Of a stretch of DNA of 64,000 bases, positions 22,997-35,700 are shown piece after piece. The translations under genes were made by a program, and so were the position numbers. Position 1 is the first letter of the stretch. Each line of letters starts with the position of its first letter. Location of the stretch: the NCBI RefSeq assembly GCF_046630445.1, contig NC_092341.1, forward strand, positions 7,380,001 through 7,444,000. Reading direction: 5' to 3'. The stretch comes from Rutidosis leptorrhynchoides. Lineage: Eukaryota > Streptophyta > Magnoliopsida > Asterales > Asteraceae. Under the pieces are notes generated by a model. It did no database searches. It saw only the letters and a list, made by a program, of their open reading frames with translations, and had not been told where the DNA came from.

Positions 22997-25268
22997 TGAT
23001 ATTGCTTAATATATGCATATTCTTAGTCGCAATATCAGTCCTAAATGTTATGATTTTATGTGTATTCGAGTAGTTTTCGATTTGTAATTGGTTAAAATGT
23101 CCAAAGCGTCGAATGAAATGTTATTATGGATTTTTAATGATATAAAGATCAAAATGAAGATAAAATGAAGATTTATAATGAGCAACAAAAGACTACAACA
23201 TCGCGCCTCAAGACTACAAGTTAAAACGATCGAAATCATGAAATCTGCACGCCTGCACGAAAAAAATCATAACAAAATCATACTGACTCGAAAAAAGGCG
23301 AATCAGGTGTCCAGACGTCCGTAACTCAAAAATCTACAACTTTCAAGAAGAGACCTTACGTGAAACACGTACCTATCTACGCGAAACGCGTAATGTTGTG
23401 AGCAAAATCAGATTCCAACAACAAATGGACGGTTGATTTATGTTTTATATTTATTCTTTGCAGTCTATACAGCAAAAAAGGAGTCAGAAAAACAGATCTA
23501 GTTCATAAACTATTGCACACCTACTACTTCTTCTATGATATAATATGGAGTAATATGATACCGTGGAGGAGAGTAGAGGAGGTAGTTTGTAGAGTAGGCA
23601 ACAATACTACTAGTATTACACTGTCCAAATTTTCATTTCCAATTTACTCCGTACCATTTATATTTCAGTTTATATTATGTACTGTTATTATTTTCAAGTT
23701 AAAATAGGATAGTTTTAAATATTGTAAGAGTGCTATTTCAATATTGTAAGGGTGGTATTGTTCGTGTGCACGGGTACTCTCATTTTCATTTCTTACCATT
23801 TCCAATGATAAATTGAAGCTTTGTTTGTAAGTTGTTCTATTTAATTATTCATTATCGCTATTATCATTATTATTGTTATTGTTATTATTATTAGTTGTAG
23901 CATTTTTATTACTATCATTTTGTTATAATTATTGTTATTATTGCCATGTTTACTATATTATGTTTGCATTTTTACTCCAGTCCTATTATTATGATTAGCT
24001 AGTTTACTCATGTGTTTGCTTAGATGTAGAACCCCTCGATTATGGATTGTTATCATTTAGAACATTAAAATGTAACTTGAGTATTTTTAACATTGTGCCA
24101 AGCTAAAAACACCATTGTTATACAATTAGATATTTAATCCTTATCACTTAATTTGTTAGATATAAATAGCGAAGGTTATTTCTATAATATAGATTAAGCT
24201 TTAACACTAAAAGTGGTTTAGACGAACTTATGGATAAATTATTAACACCAATTTAGAAATAAGATTCGGTGGTTTGGATAATATTATAGTTCATATAATC
24301 GTGAAATTGTAAAAGAGAAACCGTTATGATTTAAGTTTTGGCGAAAGTCAAAACTTGGCTAGGTCACAATTTAAATAATCGTAGTATAGTTTGACTCGCT
24401 AAAATAAGATTTAACGAAAGTTAGATTTAATTTTAGTTAGTTAAGATTTTATATAAATTCGAAAGAAAAATATATAAAGTAAACATTTTAAGAATTACAA
24501 TTGTTATTTTACTCATTTTAGATATTGTGTTCAATCAAAAGATCCATTATTATGTAAATTTAATACTTAATCCCCGTCACATAGTTTATTGAATCATTTA
24601 GCAAAAGTTAAATTGGTGATATATAAAATTTGCTTCAATACTATTTGTGATCTAGACAAAACGTAGGATTATATTCCTGACAAAAATATAAGAATACGAA
24701 TTTGGTGATTTGGTGGTATTAAGATTTATATAGTCATGAAATTATAAAAAGGGAAACCATTTTAGTTTAGGTTTTAATGAAAGTTAAAACTAGGTTGAAT
24801 CACAATTCGAATGATCAGGTATAGTTGATTTATTAAAATGAGATTAGCGAAATTTAAGTTGAATTTTAGTAAATCAGGACTTTATGAAATCGAAAGGTTA
24901 TCACGAAGTTATATACTATATAATATTGTAACCAAACTTAACAACAATCCATAGTATATTGATTATGAATTGTCTATGATTCATATCAACGAAGGGGACG
25001 ATATCTAAGTAAATACACTTTCTTATATTTTTATTTCTTGTAATTTTTATTATTATTTTAGTTAATTATATCCAAAACCAAAAACCAATTAAAACCCACT
25101 TAAAAGTATAATTAATTGTTGTTAGATTCTTGAATACGCTTCTCCTTGTAGGACGAACTTGACTTGCAAGTATCTATTGCTGCACGATCGGGACCAGTTG
25201 CCCGTAGTGTGATAATATTTATTAAGCTAGTTTAGTTGTAAAATTTAAAGGTCGGTTTTATCACATCA
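22997..25268 (+). mobile_element. 3' LTR of the Athila-related element (2272 bp)
   Basis: Starts TGATATTGCTTAATATATGC after the PPT and ends TTATCACATCA. TGATAT...ACATCA termini match the Athila LTR pattern seen in this window. AT-rich; no gene within it. Confidence 0.75.
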
Positions 25269-25640
25269 GTCGCATAACCTTATTACCCTCTTCAACCGTG
25301 AACGTATCTCGAATTTGATGACCTAACCCTGCTAATTCAAATTTGGTCCAATTGATGTACTTGGCCGGGTACACCGGCATATGAAGCCTATTAATCACTT
25401 GATCTTGAATTGTTTCATCATTCTAAATCACTTGCAACGATTCATGGGCAACAGTGGATCGTTCATATCCCTTTCCTTTATCACTTCCCTGTAATCAAAC
25501 AATACACATAAAAACGATTCCATGACATTAGCATCAATTAAATATATCGCATTCAACCATTGATGGAGCAACATGCCCCCTACATTTAATTTCAGGACAA
25601 GGGCTTCACAACATGCAATCATGAACAATACGACTTAATT
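25269..25640 (-). pseudogene. Downstream (post-pol) ORF of the Athila element, proximal piece (fossil)
   Basis: The minus-strand piece at 25428-25628 reads ACCEALVLKLNVGGMLLHQW, then LNAIYLIDANVMESFLCVLF, followed to 25269 by more of the same type of sequence. Together with the piece at 17939-18285 it sits between pol and the 3' LTR. Also here is the third PPT copy (25577-25587, minus). Product and role unknown; broken. Confidence 0.45.
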
Positions 25641-26790
25641 GCAAAAAGTCAACTCTAGTCAAAGTCAAAGGTCAAATTAAGCTTAAAGCTAGGAGCATGC
25701 ATTTTAGTATAGCAATTAGTCATATCATCTCAAGTATAATCATTAACAAGTAAGGTTCAATTGCAATTACACCCCAATTGGTCAAACTTAGTCAATAGTC
25801 AAAGAATCAAGAACCCTAAATTCAATTTAACCACATACAAGCATGAAAGTTGGTTTCTTTTTTATCTAGACATAACATAGAAGCATAGAATGACCAATTG
25901 TATCATTACATTCTCAATTAAACATCATCTTTGAAAACCCCCAAATGTGGAAGAACCCTAAAAATTCAAAGTGTAAATTTTTAAAATCCAACATGCAAAT
26001 CATGTTAGGAATCATGATAATAACAAGAGTTCATCACCAATTTAGCATAATCATCATCAATTGCTTAGAGATCTAGAAATAAGAAGAAACAAGAACATAA
26101 CAAGAATCATGCAAATAATTGAAGATAAGTGTTAATGAAGCATGAATCTTACTTTACTCATGTTAGATGATGATAAGAATGCAAGAAATCTTCACAAAAG
26201 ATGTTAATTTAGTGCTAGGGGTCAAAGTTGCTGAGACTTAGCCACAATATGGAAAAATAAATGAAGTGGGTGGAGAAAATGAAGTGTTTGGGTCGTATTT
26301 AAAACTTGACTGCCCAGGTCCAGGAGCGCCGCTCTTGATACAAGAGTGTCATTCTTGATGATATAAAAGCACCGCTTTTAAAGTAAGAGCGTCGCTCTTG
26401 AGAAAATAAAAGCGCTGCTTTTCAATGAGAAAGCGTCGCTTCTGCCCACTGCCCATTTTTGGTCCAAAATCACAGGTTAAAGCATCGCTTTTTGAAACAG
26501 GAGCGCCGCTTTTGGAATCCAAAAGCGCCGCTTCTAGGTCAAAAACGCCGCTTTTATACCTGATGCAGTTTTTGCAGTTTTGAAATCCATTTCAACTCAT
26601 TCAAAAGCTATTTTTGCAGTTTTCCAATTTACCCAAATGCATAAAATGCAACTACATGCGAATGCAACCTATTTAAACATAATATCATATAAGTCTATAT
26701 GAAATGCAATTCTAAATGCACAAATATACATTTGTGTGATTGTTTTGATCACGGGTCTATCACTTGACCCGTTTTAGCGCAAGGGTATTA
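25641..26790 (-). other. Athila spacer between pol and the downstream ORF, with GC motif array
   Basis: No ORF of note. At 26325-26560 there are about nine degenerate AGAGCGCCGCTTTTG-type copies, on both orientations of the motif found in the LTRs. The spacer is otherwise AT-rich, like the LTR stretches next to their arrays. A promoter for the downstream ORF here would be plausible but is inference. Confidence 0.6.
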
Positions 26791-27255
26791 CTTTGGGTAG
26801 AGCTTGATGTCATCAAGCTCAATAACATTGATGTCATCCCTATAAACCTTCAACCTATGACCATTTACCTTGAAAGTGTTTCCATTCCCATATAACTCCA
26901 CATAATCCGTAGGATAAGCCTTATTAACAATGTATGGACCCGTCCATGTAGACTTCAACTTACCGGGTGAGAACTTAAAGCAGGAGTTGAAAACTAAGAC
27001 CTTATCGTTTGGGTGAAATTATTTAGGCCCTTTGAGTCGGGCATCGTGCCAATAATTAGTTTTCTCTTTGTATGCCAAAGAGTTATCGTATGCCTCTAAC
27101 CTAAGCTCTTCTAAATCATGCATTTGCATCACCCGTTTTTCCTTAGTTCGTTCTAGGTCTAGGTTTATCTCCTTAATCGCCCAAAATGCCTTGTGTTCAA
27201 CCTCAACCGGGATGTGACATGCCTTCCCATACACTAGACGAAACAGTGTGGTTCC
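26791..27255 (-). pseudogene. Athila integrase, C-terminal part (fossil)
   Basis: On the minus strand YGKACHIPVEVEHKAFWAIK and then NLDLERTKEKRVMQMHDLEE are the conserved Athila integrase end. The frame runs on towards a VNGHRLKVYRDDI-type stretch near 26870. The element inserted at 27256 separates it from the integrase core at 39076-39895. Confidence 0.8.
27251..27255. other. Left target duplication of the nested Tekay-like element (GTTCC)
   Basis: GTTCC here and at 39071-39075 flank the paired LTRs exactly. Confidence 0.92.
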
Positions 27256-30173
27256 TGTAACGACCCTGGATTTTTCAACGTTTATTTATTAATAATTATT
27301 ATTATTAATACGTGTGATTAAACGAATGTATGTTATTACATTTACATGTTGCCATGATTGCCCGTACATGACTTAAATTGCCCGAAACGTCTTTGTGACA
27401 CACGAAACTTTCACGAATAATATTTTTAGAGTATTATTTACATTCATGATTGATTTTATTAATCATTTTAATTAACTATGGTTATTAGTTAGTTACTTGG
27501 GCTTTAATTGGACTTATTTGTTAATTATTGGAACTTGGGCCTTTATTAGTGTTAATGGACCCATGAAGCCCACCCAACTTCTTAATTGGACTATTTAGCC
27601 CATGTCTTCCACTTGTAAGTATCAATTTAATTGTAACTAGTTGTTTAAGGAGACTTGGAATCTAGTTTGCACATAATCCCCATGCATGGCCATCTATTAA
27701 CCACACTTTTAAGGCTTTTCATGCAAGTGACCTTTGAACACTTCCCTCCCCTCCTCTTTTTTCTGCTGGCTGTGGCCTAGGGTGCATCAAGGGTGGTTGT
27801 TTAATTTTTTTTTTTACATTACTTAGCTACTAGTTTCTCTCACACTTCATTCATTCCAAACACACACTTACTTGCATACTTTTTTTCTCTCTTTTCTCTC
27901 TAAACTTTGTAAGTTACAAGGCTTCTTTTCTTTCTCTTTTCTTTGCAAAACCGATTTACATATACATACATAATCATCATCATCACTTGTCTTTGATTAT
28001 TGTTACTTGTTGTAGTTGTTTACTTATTTGTTGTTACTTGTTTCATATTGTTGTTGTTTACTTACTATTTTCTAAGAAGCAAACTTGTTAGTTTGATTCT
28101 TCATCTAACTTGTTCTTACAAGGCATACAAGAACATAAAGTTTCTAGCTTATGTTCTTCATTTATTGTTTCAAAAGATTTAAGGTTCATGTGTTGTAAAT
28201 CATACTTGTAATTCATGTTAGTGAACTTTAAAGTTTACTTTCTTAAAGATCAAACTTTGGTTTGAATCTTTAAAGTATGAACAACCCATGAACTAGTTAC
28301 TTGTTTACTTAGTTTATTACTTCATATTATGCACTTTAATTTCATGTTTGTTAGTTCAAATGGTCAAGTATTACAAATTAATCTTGATCTCATACTTTCT
28401 TGAACTAAAATTTACTTTAAAAGTTCAAGAACATGTAAGTAAGTTTTCTTTAATTATAACTTTGTACACTTATGTTAAGATCTAGACTTTTGAGTCTTGG
28501 ATCTTCAAGATCAAACTAAGAACTATGTTCTACAACTTAAGATCTTGATTTCATAAGTTCACTTTCAAGTTTGTAACTTATTATTAGTTTTAAAGTTCAT
28601 GTATGTGTTAGATCTAAGACTTTGATGTAACTTTGGTTCATCAAAACACTTGCAACACTTAAGTGAGTTGTGCTTCATGTCTTAGACTTATACTTGGGTT
28701 ATGATGGTCAAACCTTGGTGAAAATGATGCAAACACATCAACAATTTGTACACCGGAAGCTATATGCATCAAGGATGAGAACCATGATAAGCATCGAGCA
28801 CCAAGAACCACCGGAACCTACTGACCCTACTGTTTTACTGTTTCTGAGTCTGATCAGTAAGACCTGGGCTGTTTTAATGTTGATTTTTAGATAGCTCTGT
28901 TCTAGTAGATAACTTTTCATATAGGACTCGTCTTAATCCGAGTTACGGTTTAGGATTTATGGCCCTCCGATCGTCACTATGTCCTTTAACGTTGTGCAGA
29001 AATTTCTGACCTACTCGCACTTAGACCGTCACCACGGTTAAACGAAGACGAGTTTGCTTCTGTAAATTTTACCACACTTAAAGGACTCAGAGACGGAGCC
29101 ATGGCCACTGGTCTCACCTTATTTTAGTAGGTGTAGAGGCCGTGATGACTGACCGAACTCAACCTTTGTTTTAAACTCTTTTCATAAACGAAACCTACTT
29201 TACACCTTTTGTTTGATGATGATGAATGATGATGACCTTTAAGACCTTATTTACATACTTTTAAACCTATTCGGACGATTTACTTACTTAGTACTATTTG
29301 ACTTAGGTTGAGGACCCGTTTTGACAACCTTCATTACTTGCTTACTTTCCGAGTCATACTTTACCGTTACTTTATCATTGTGAGTTATAGCATTCCCTTT
29401 TTACATTAACTTATTTTGGGAACTGAGAATACATGTGGATTTTATGTTTTACATACTAGGCACGAGTACTTAAACTTATATATGTGTGGGTTATACAATG
29501 GCATAAACATTCCCTTTAGCTCGGTAACGTTTAATCATTGGTTTTTGAACCATGAACGCGAATCTTAGATATGGATCCATAGGGTTTGACATCTCCACTC
29601 GGGCTAGTCGCGCTAGCATTTAACGAGTGTTTAATACTTCGTAAACATACGCACTTGCCAAGTGTACTTTCAGGGGGTATAAATGTTAAGTTAGTTACCA
29701 AGTGCCCACGTTTAACATATACTTTATCATACTATTTTGAAACGCTCTTTGTAGCACTGAAATCTCTTGGCCTACCTTACATACTGTTATACTTAAACTA
29801 TAGCTCACCAACCTTTGTGTTGACGTTTTTAAGCATGTTTTTCTCAGGTGCTTAAGGTTATTTTCTTCCGCTGTCGTGCTAGTCTTGCCGTAGACACCCG
29901 CTGCTCTAGTGTTATCGCCGCATGAACTGTTTATCTTGCATTCAAACTTTAATACATTTGAAACTATGTTTTGTAATAACCTAAGGGTCACATACATTTA
30001 TTCATGCTTGCTATTCGTAGAAACATACTGTTGGTGTAAAACAATTGACGTCGGCTATGACGTCATCTTTTTATCGTGAATGCAACTTCTTTTATTACAG
30101 CATATAGTACTTATCCTTGTAATGATCCTGTTGTTGATGATTCGTACACGATGGTTTTATACGGGGCATCACA
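27256..30173 (+). mobile_element. 5' LTR of the nested Tekay-like element (2918 bp)
   Basis: Begins TGTAACGACCCTGGATTT and ends GGGGCATCACA, followed by the primer site. A long LTR with tandem-like TTCAAG/AAAGTTCA-rich sequence. Small ORFs (for example at 28000, 28670 and 29586) recur in the other LTR and are not genes. Confidence 0.93.
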
Positions 30174-30175
30174 TT

Positions 30176-30187
30176 TGGTATCAGAGC
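30176..30187 (+). other. Primer binding site, initiator tRNA-Met type
   Basis: TGGTATCAGAGC two bases after the 5' LTR, the standard plant chromovirus primer site. Confidence 0.93.
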
Positions 30188-30502
30188 ATTGGTTGTAGGG
30201 AATTAGGTTGCATTAGTGAGTCTAAGACCGACCCGAGTAGGATTCACTAATAGGACTAATCTACAACTTGCTAGTTTACTTGTTTCCGCTGAACTTACTG
30301 CATGCTGCTGCTTACTTTTACTACTATGTGCCGTATGCTATTACATGATGTCACTACTGCATGCTATTATCTGCTTTCGATTGCATGATACTTGTCGTTA
30401 TCGCCATGCTACTTATTGTTATACATGATTTAAACTGTTGGCCTAATACGTGCTTGCTTTTATGACTTACTGACATGGAAAAAATTATTTTTCCTTGTTC
30501 AG

Positions 30503-31366
30503 ATGTCGGATACTCCACCTGCTATCATTTTGGGCAGTTCAGACTCGTCAGCCACCCCACCTGCTGCTGCTGCCGACACACCGATCCCACTACCCACGAG
30601 TGACCTTGGCGCTTCATCTTCCGGGACTAGTAGCCAGGCGCCTGCCCCAGTGGTTACTTCTAACAGAGCCCAGGACCCTTCAGAGATTCCAGCTCCATCT
30701 GCCCCCGGACCCTCAGGATCACAGCCCCGCTCCGGTGAGATTGTGATTCCCGCGGAGTTCGGGGAAGGTCCGTTCCGTAACCGGTATCGCCATTGGTGCC
30801 GACGCTCCCCTGATGGACGTCTCATTCCGATCGGACCCGTTCGTTACCAACAGATGATGGCCGCTCAAGGACGACCAGTTCAGCCACCCGTACAGCCACC
30901 ACATGATTCGGACGACCCGTCATCCACTGATGCTTCATCCGACGACACCTCCTCAGATGACTCCGACGAGGAGGACCCCGATGCACCTGTTCAGCCACCC
31001 TCCACCTAGTCGAAGAAGTGGTATCGCTTCGACGGTACCATCATTCCGGGGATCAACGAAGGACGAACCTTCACTGACGCGTTTGGTAAACGTCGTAGAG
31101 TTTCTGCCCGTAAGCGGCTTGTGCCGTATCCTGCCGACCCACAAGTGCGTAAGGCACCCCGTTACGTACTGACTATTTCTGGAGTCGGGACATCTGCACC
31201 CCGTTATGTAATGTCTGCACCACCGGCACCCCCAGCACCACCTGCCCCACCATCTCCCACTGTCTAGGAATTGACAAGGGAGGCGGAGACCCTCCGAGCT
31301 CGAGTTGCTGAGCTAGAGGACCAGATGGCCCATGTTATGGACATCGTACACCCACCACCACCGTAG
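30503..31366 (+). pseudogene. Leader ORF upstream of Gag in the nested Tekay-like element (fossil)
   Basis: The open part at 30503-31009 (168 codons) is Pro/Ser/Ala-rich, with FRNRYRHWCRRSPDGRLIPI near residues 91-110 and an acidic DSDEEDPDAP end. Further Pro-rich sequence follows, and a coiled-coil-like stretch (LTREAETLRARVAELEDQMA) lies near 31270-31330. GC content and codon use are richer in C/G than the flanking LTR. It is not Gag and not a known Pol domain; function unknown. At least one break. Confidence 0.6.
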
Positions 31367-31369
31367 AAC

Positions 31370-31655
31370 TTTTGTATTTAGATTTCATTATGTAATCTAG
31401 TTGTAGTTTTATGTTATGTATTGTACGGACTTTTTCATATGTATGAAACTTATTATTATTAATGGAACTTTGCGTTATTTAATTCTTGCACGATGTTCTA
31501 TTTACATTACTGTACGATGATTCTGTGGTATTTGTACCTAGATGCATTATTTAATAACATGTGATGTTTTGATTCCATGTTGGTTGCTATATACTATATT
31601 ATTACTATTTGAATACTGGATTTTGACTTGAGTCAAAATTTTTGTTTAGAACACC
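31370..31655 (+). other. Non-coding gap between leader ORF and Gag
   Basis: AT-rich, no ORF seen; may hold processing or translation signals for Gag. Confidence 0.5.
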
Positions 31656-32717
31656 ATGGCTAATGGTCGATCCACACCTACTGCTGCTCAAATTGAAGAG
31701 ATGATCCAAGAACGTGTAGCCGCAGCCATTGCGGAAATGCAACCCCAAGCTCCACCGTCACCGCCACCACCACCGGTTATTCAACCCGTTTGAAATGGGT
31801 GTACTTACAAGGAATTCCAGAGCTGTAAACCACATAACTTCAGTGGCACTGAGGGACCGGTTGGTCTCACCAGATAGGTCGATAAACTTGAATTAGTATT
31901 CCGAGTTAGCAACTGTTCGGAGGACAGCAAAACCAAATTTGCTTCTTGCACGCTATCTGATGGCGCGCTCACGTGGTGGAACACAATGGCACAGGCACAA
32001 GGCATTGATGAGGCGTATGCCACGCCATGGGAAGAATTTAAGTGTGCCATGATTGAGGAGTATTGTCCAAGAACCGAGATACAAAAGATGGAAATGGAGT
32101 TCATGCAGTTAAAGGCCGTTGGGAACGACCTTGATGGTTACAACAGGATATTTTTGGAACTAGCCCTGATGTGTCCAACAATGGTCACCCCGAAATTCAA
32201 GCGAATGGAAAGGTACTTCTGGGGACTCCCTAAGAGCATCAAGGGTAATGTCACCTCGTCCAAGCCACTGAATGTCCCAGAAGCGATGCACATGGCGCAT
32301 ACTTTAATGAATCAAATAACCATCGATGGACCGGAGAAAACTAAGTCTGAAGCGGGTACTAGCGAGAAGCGCAAATGGGATAACCATAACAACAACAATA
32401 ACAACAGGGGAAGAAACTATGATCAAAACCCGGCGAAACGACATGAGGGTTTCAGGGGAAACAACAACGGTAGAAATCCCAATCCGAACACCATCTCAAA
32501 CCCGAACTACAAAAGAACCTTACCACAATGCAAGAGGTGTTACAAACACCACACTAGGTATTGCAATGTTGTCTGCGAGAAGGGCCAACGGTCTGGGCAT
32601 GTTGGAAAAGACTGCAAGGTCACCACTTTGAATGGGAAGCCGAACCCCACAGGTCCAAGGAAGTGTTACGAATGCGGGCAGACAGGCCATTTCATAAATG
32701 CGTGTCCAAATAAGTGA
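31656..32717 (+). pseudogene. Gag of the nested Tekay-like element (fossil)
   Basis: Starts MANGRSTPTAAQIEEMIQER. The capsid core has CKPHNFSGTEGPVGLTR and ALTWWNTMAQAQG, followed by a basic Asn-rich linker and two Cys/His clusters ending in the CCHC knuckle CYECGQTGHFINAC near 32665-32706. Broken in the N-terminal half. Confidence 0.85.
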
Positions 32718-32729
32718 AAAGATGGCGGA

Positions 32730-35700
32730 CCACCGCGTGCTAGAGCTTTCAATGTTAATGCAAGGGACGCACGCGAAAACCCCGACTTGGTGACAGGTAT
32801 ATTCAAAATCAACAATCTTTTAGCATCTGTCTTGTTTAATACTGGTGCGGATAGAAGTTATGTATGTAGACATTTTTGCGATAAGATTAATTGGTCGTTA
32901 GTCCCGTTAAAAGAGAGTATGCTTGTCGAGGTCGCCAATGGAAAACTTGAGAAAGTTGACCATATTAGTCGAGGAGCTATTATCAACATAGCTGGTGCAG
33001 ATTTCGAAATTGATTTGATACCTATCAAATTAGAAAGTTTTGACGTGATCGTCGGTATGGATTGGTTGAGCAAGATAAGGGCCGATATTATATGTGGAGA
33101 TAAAGCTCTTCGTATACCACAAGGAGATGGCGAGCCACTGGTTATCTATGGAGAGAGATGTACCTCGAAGTTGAACCTCATTAGTTACGTGAAAGCGTAA
33201 AAGATTATGAAGAAGGGACGTCTTGCTGTTCTAGCGCATGTGAAATCGGTAGAAACTGAGGTGAAGAGCGTGAACGACGTTCGAATTGTGAATGAATTTT
33301 CTGATGTCTTCCCTGAAGAATTGCCTGGATTACCACCGCTAAGAGCAGTAGAGTTTCAGATTGATTTAGTGCCAGGAGCTGCACCTGTAGCTCGCGCACC
33401 TTATAGACTCGCACCTTCCGAGATGCAAGAATTACAGAGTCAACTATAAGAGCTGTTAGATCGAGGATTTATCCAACCAAGTTTCTCGCCTTGGGGCGCA
33501 CCTGTATTGTTTGTAAAGAAGAAGGATGGATCCTTCCGTATGTGTATCGACTACCATGAACTCAACAAATTGACAATCAAGAATCGGTACCCTCTTCCCC
33601 GCATTAACGATCATTTTGATCAACTACAAGGATCGAGCGTTTACTCAAAGATCGATTTACGATCCGGTTATCACCAGTTGAGGGTGAAGGAAAGTGACGT
33701 GATGAAAACTGCATTTAGAACTCGTTATGATCATTATGAGTTTCTCGTGATGCCATTCGGATTAACAAATGCACCTGCCGTGTTCATAGATCTCATGAAT
33801 CGTGTCTGCAAGCCGTACTTGGATAAGTTTGTTATCGTCTTCATAGATGATATCCTCATCTACTCTAAGAGCGAAGAAGAGCATGAGCAACACCTCTGAC
33901 TAGTACTTGAACTCTTGAGACAAGAGCAACTTTACGTCAAATTCTCCAAGTGTGAATTTTGGTTGAAGGAAGTACAGTTTCTGGGTCATGTTGTGAGCGA
34001 CCAGGGTATCAAAGTTGACCCCGCCAAGATTGAAGCTATTAGCAAGTGGGAGACCCCCACAACTCCAACTCACATTCGCCAATTCCTAGGTCTCGCCGGT
34101 TACTACCGAAGGTTCATTGAAGGATTTTCTCTGATTGCGCGTCCTTTGACCGCGCTGACTCACAAGGGCAAGAAGTTCATTTGGGAACCCACACACGAAT
34201 CAGCATTTCAAACTTTGAAGAAGAAGTTAACCACCGCACCTATCCTATCACTTCCTGAGGGCAGTGACGACTTTGTTGTTTATTGTGATGCATCGAAGAA
34301 TGGTTTTGGTTGTGTACTGATGCAATGATCAAAAGTTATTGCCTATGCCTCCCGCTAATTGAAGATTCACGAGCAGAACTACACTACTCATGATCTCGAA
34401 CTTGGAGCCGTTGTCTTTGCGCTCAAATTGTGGAGACATTATTTGTATGGAACTAAGAGCACTATCTTCACCGATCACAAGAGTGTCCAGCACATCTTTG
34501 ATCAGAAGCAACTGAATATGAGACAGCGTCGATGGATCGAGATGCTCAACGACTACGATTGTGAACTCCGTTATCACCCTGGCAAGGCCAATGTTGTAGC
34601 TAACGCTTTAAGCCGAAAGGAGAGGACGACACCTCTTCGTGTTAGGGCTCTGAACATCACCATCCATTCGAACCTCAACAACCAGATCAGAGTAGCCCAA
34701 GTTGAGGCTCTCAAGAAGGAGAATATATCTCACGAACATTTGAACATACTTGTCTCTCGATTCGAGGTTAGGGAGTCTGGACTCCGATGTTATGCCGGAA
34801 GAATTTGGGTACCTCTTTATGGAGATCTACAGAACCTTATACTTGATGAAGCACATAAATCGAGATATTCGATTCATCCTGGAGCAGGCAAAATGTACCA
34901 CGACCTTAAAGAACAGTATTGGAGGCCGAATCTTAAAAAGGACGTTGCGACTTATGTTGGTAAGTGTTTGACTTGCTCGAAGGTTAAAGCCGAGCATCGG
35001 AGACCTTCTGGTTTACTTCAACAACCGAAAATCCCACAATGGAAGTGGGAAAGGATCACAATGGATTTCATTACTAAGCTGCCGAAGACGGTGGGCGGAT
35101 ACGATACTATTTGGGTTATTGTTGACCGCCTTACTAAATCTGCACACTTTCTAGCGATGAAGGAAACGGATAAAATGGAGAGACTTGCTCAACTATACAT
35201 CAAGGAGGTTGTATCTCGTCATGGTGTACCTTTATCGATCATCTCCGATCGCGATCCCCGTTTTGCTTCTAGATTTTGGCGTTCTTTGCAAGAAGCCATG
35301 GGAACTCGTATTGACATGAGTACTGCATATCACCCACAGACAGACGGGCAAAGTGAACGAACGATTCAGACTTTGGAGGACATGTTGCGTGCATGTGTTA
35401 TTGATTTCAGAAAGGCCTGGGAAAGGCATTTGCCGTTAGCTGAATTCTCGTACAACAACAGTTATCACTCGAGCATTAATGATGCACCTTTTGAAGCATT
35501 GTATGGCCGTAAGTGCCGATCTCCTATTTGTTGGGCTGAAGTAGGCAAAAAGCAAATCACCGGACCCGAGGTAGTCCATGAAACAACGGAGAAGATTGCT
35601 CAGATTCAAGCTAGACTTAAGACTGCCCGTGATCACCAAAAGAGTTATGCCGATCTTAAACGTAAAGACTTTGAATTCAACGTTGGTGACCGTGTAATAT

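Larger units (their letters stand above)
19968..25268 (+). mobile_element. Athila-related non-autonomous element (plus strand)
   Basis: A 91-bp sequence starting TGCTGCACGATCGGGACC and ending TCACATCA is present at 19968-20058 and 25178-25268 with one mismatch. The first is followed by a tRNA-Asp-type primer site, and the second ends a 2.27-kb 3' LTR that starts after a PPT at 22982-22992. Inside is one long Gln/Asn-rich ORF and a hairpin-rich 3' region. No RT, protease or integrase is recognised. It lies in the downstream ORF of the minus-strand Athila element. No clear target duplication is seen. Confidence 0.75.

Noticed and set aside
28000-28182. Small hydrophobic ORF
   Set aside because: Occurs in both LTR copies of the nested element (again at 36900) and has no conserved coding pattern.
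30499-30825. Minus-strand ORF of 108 codons
   Set aside because: Antisense shadow of the GC-rich leader ORF of the nested Tekay-like element.
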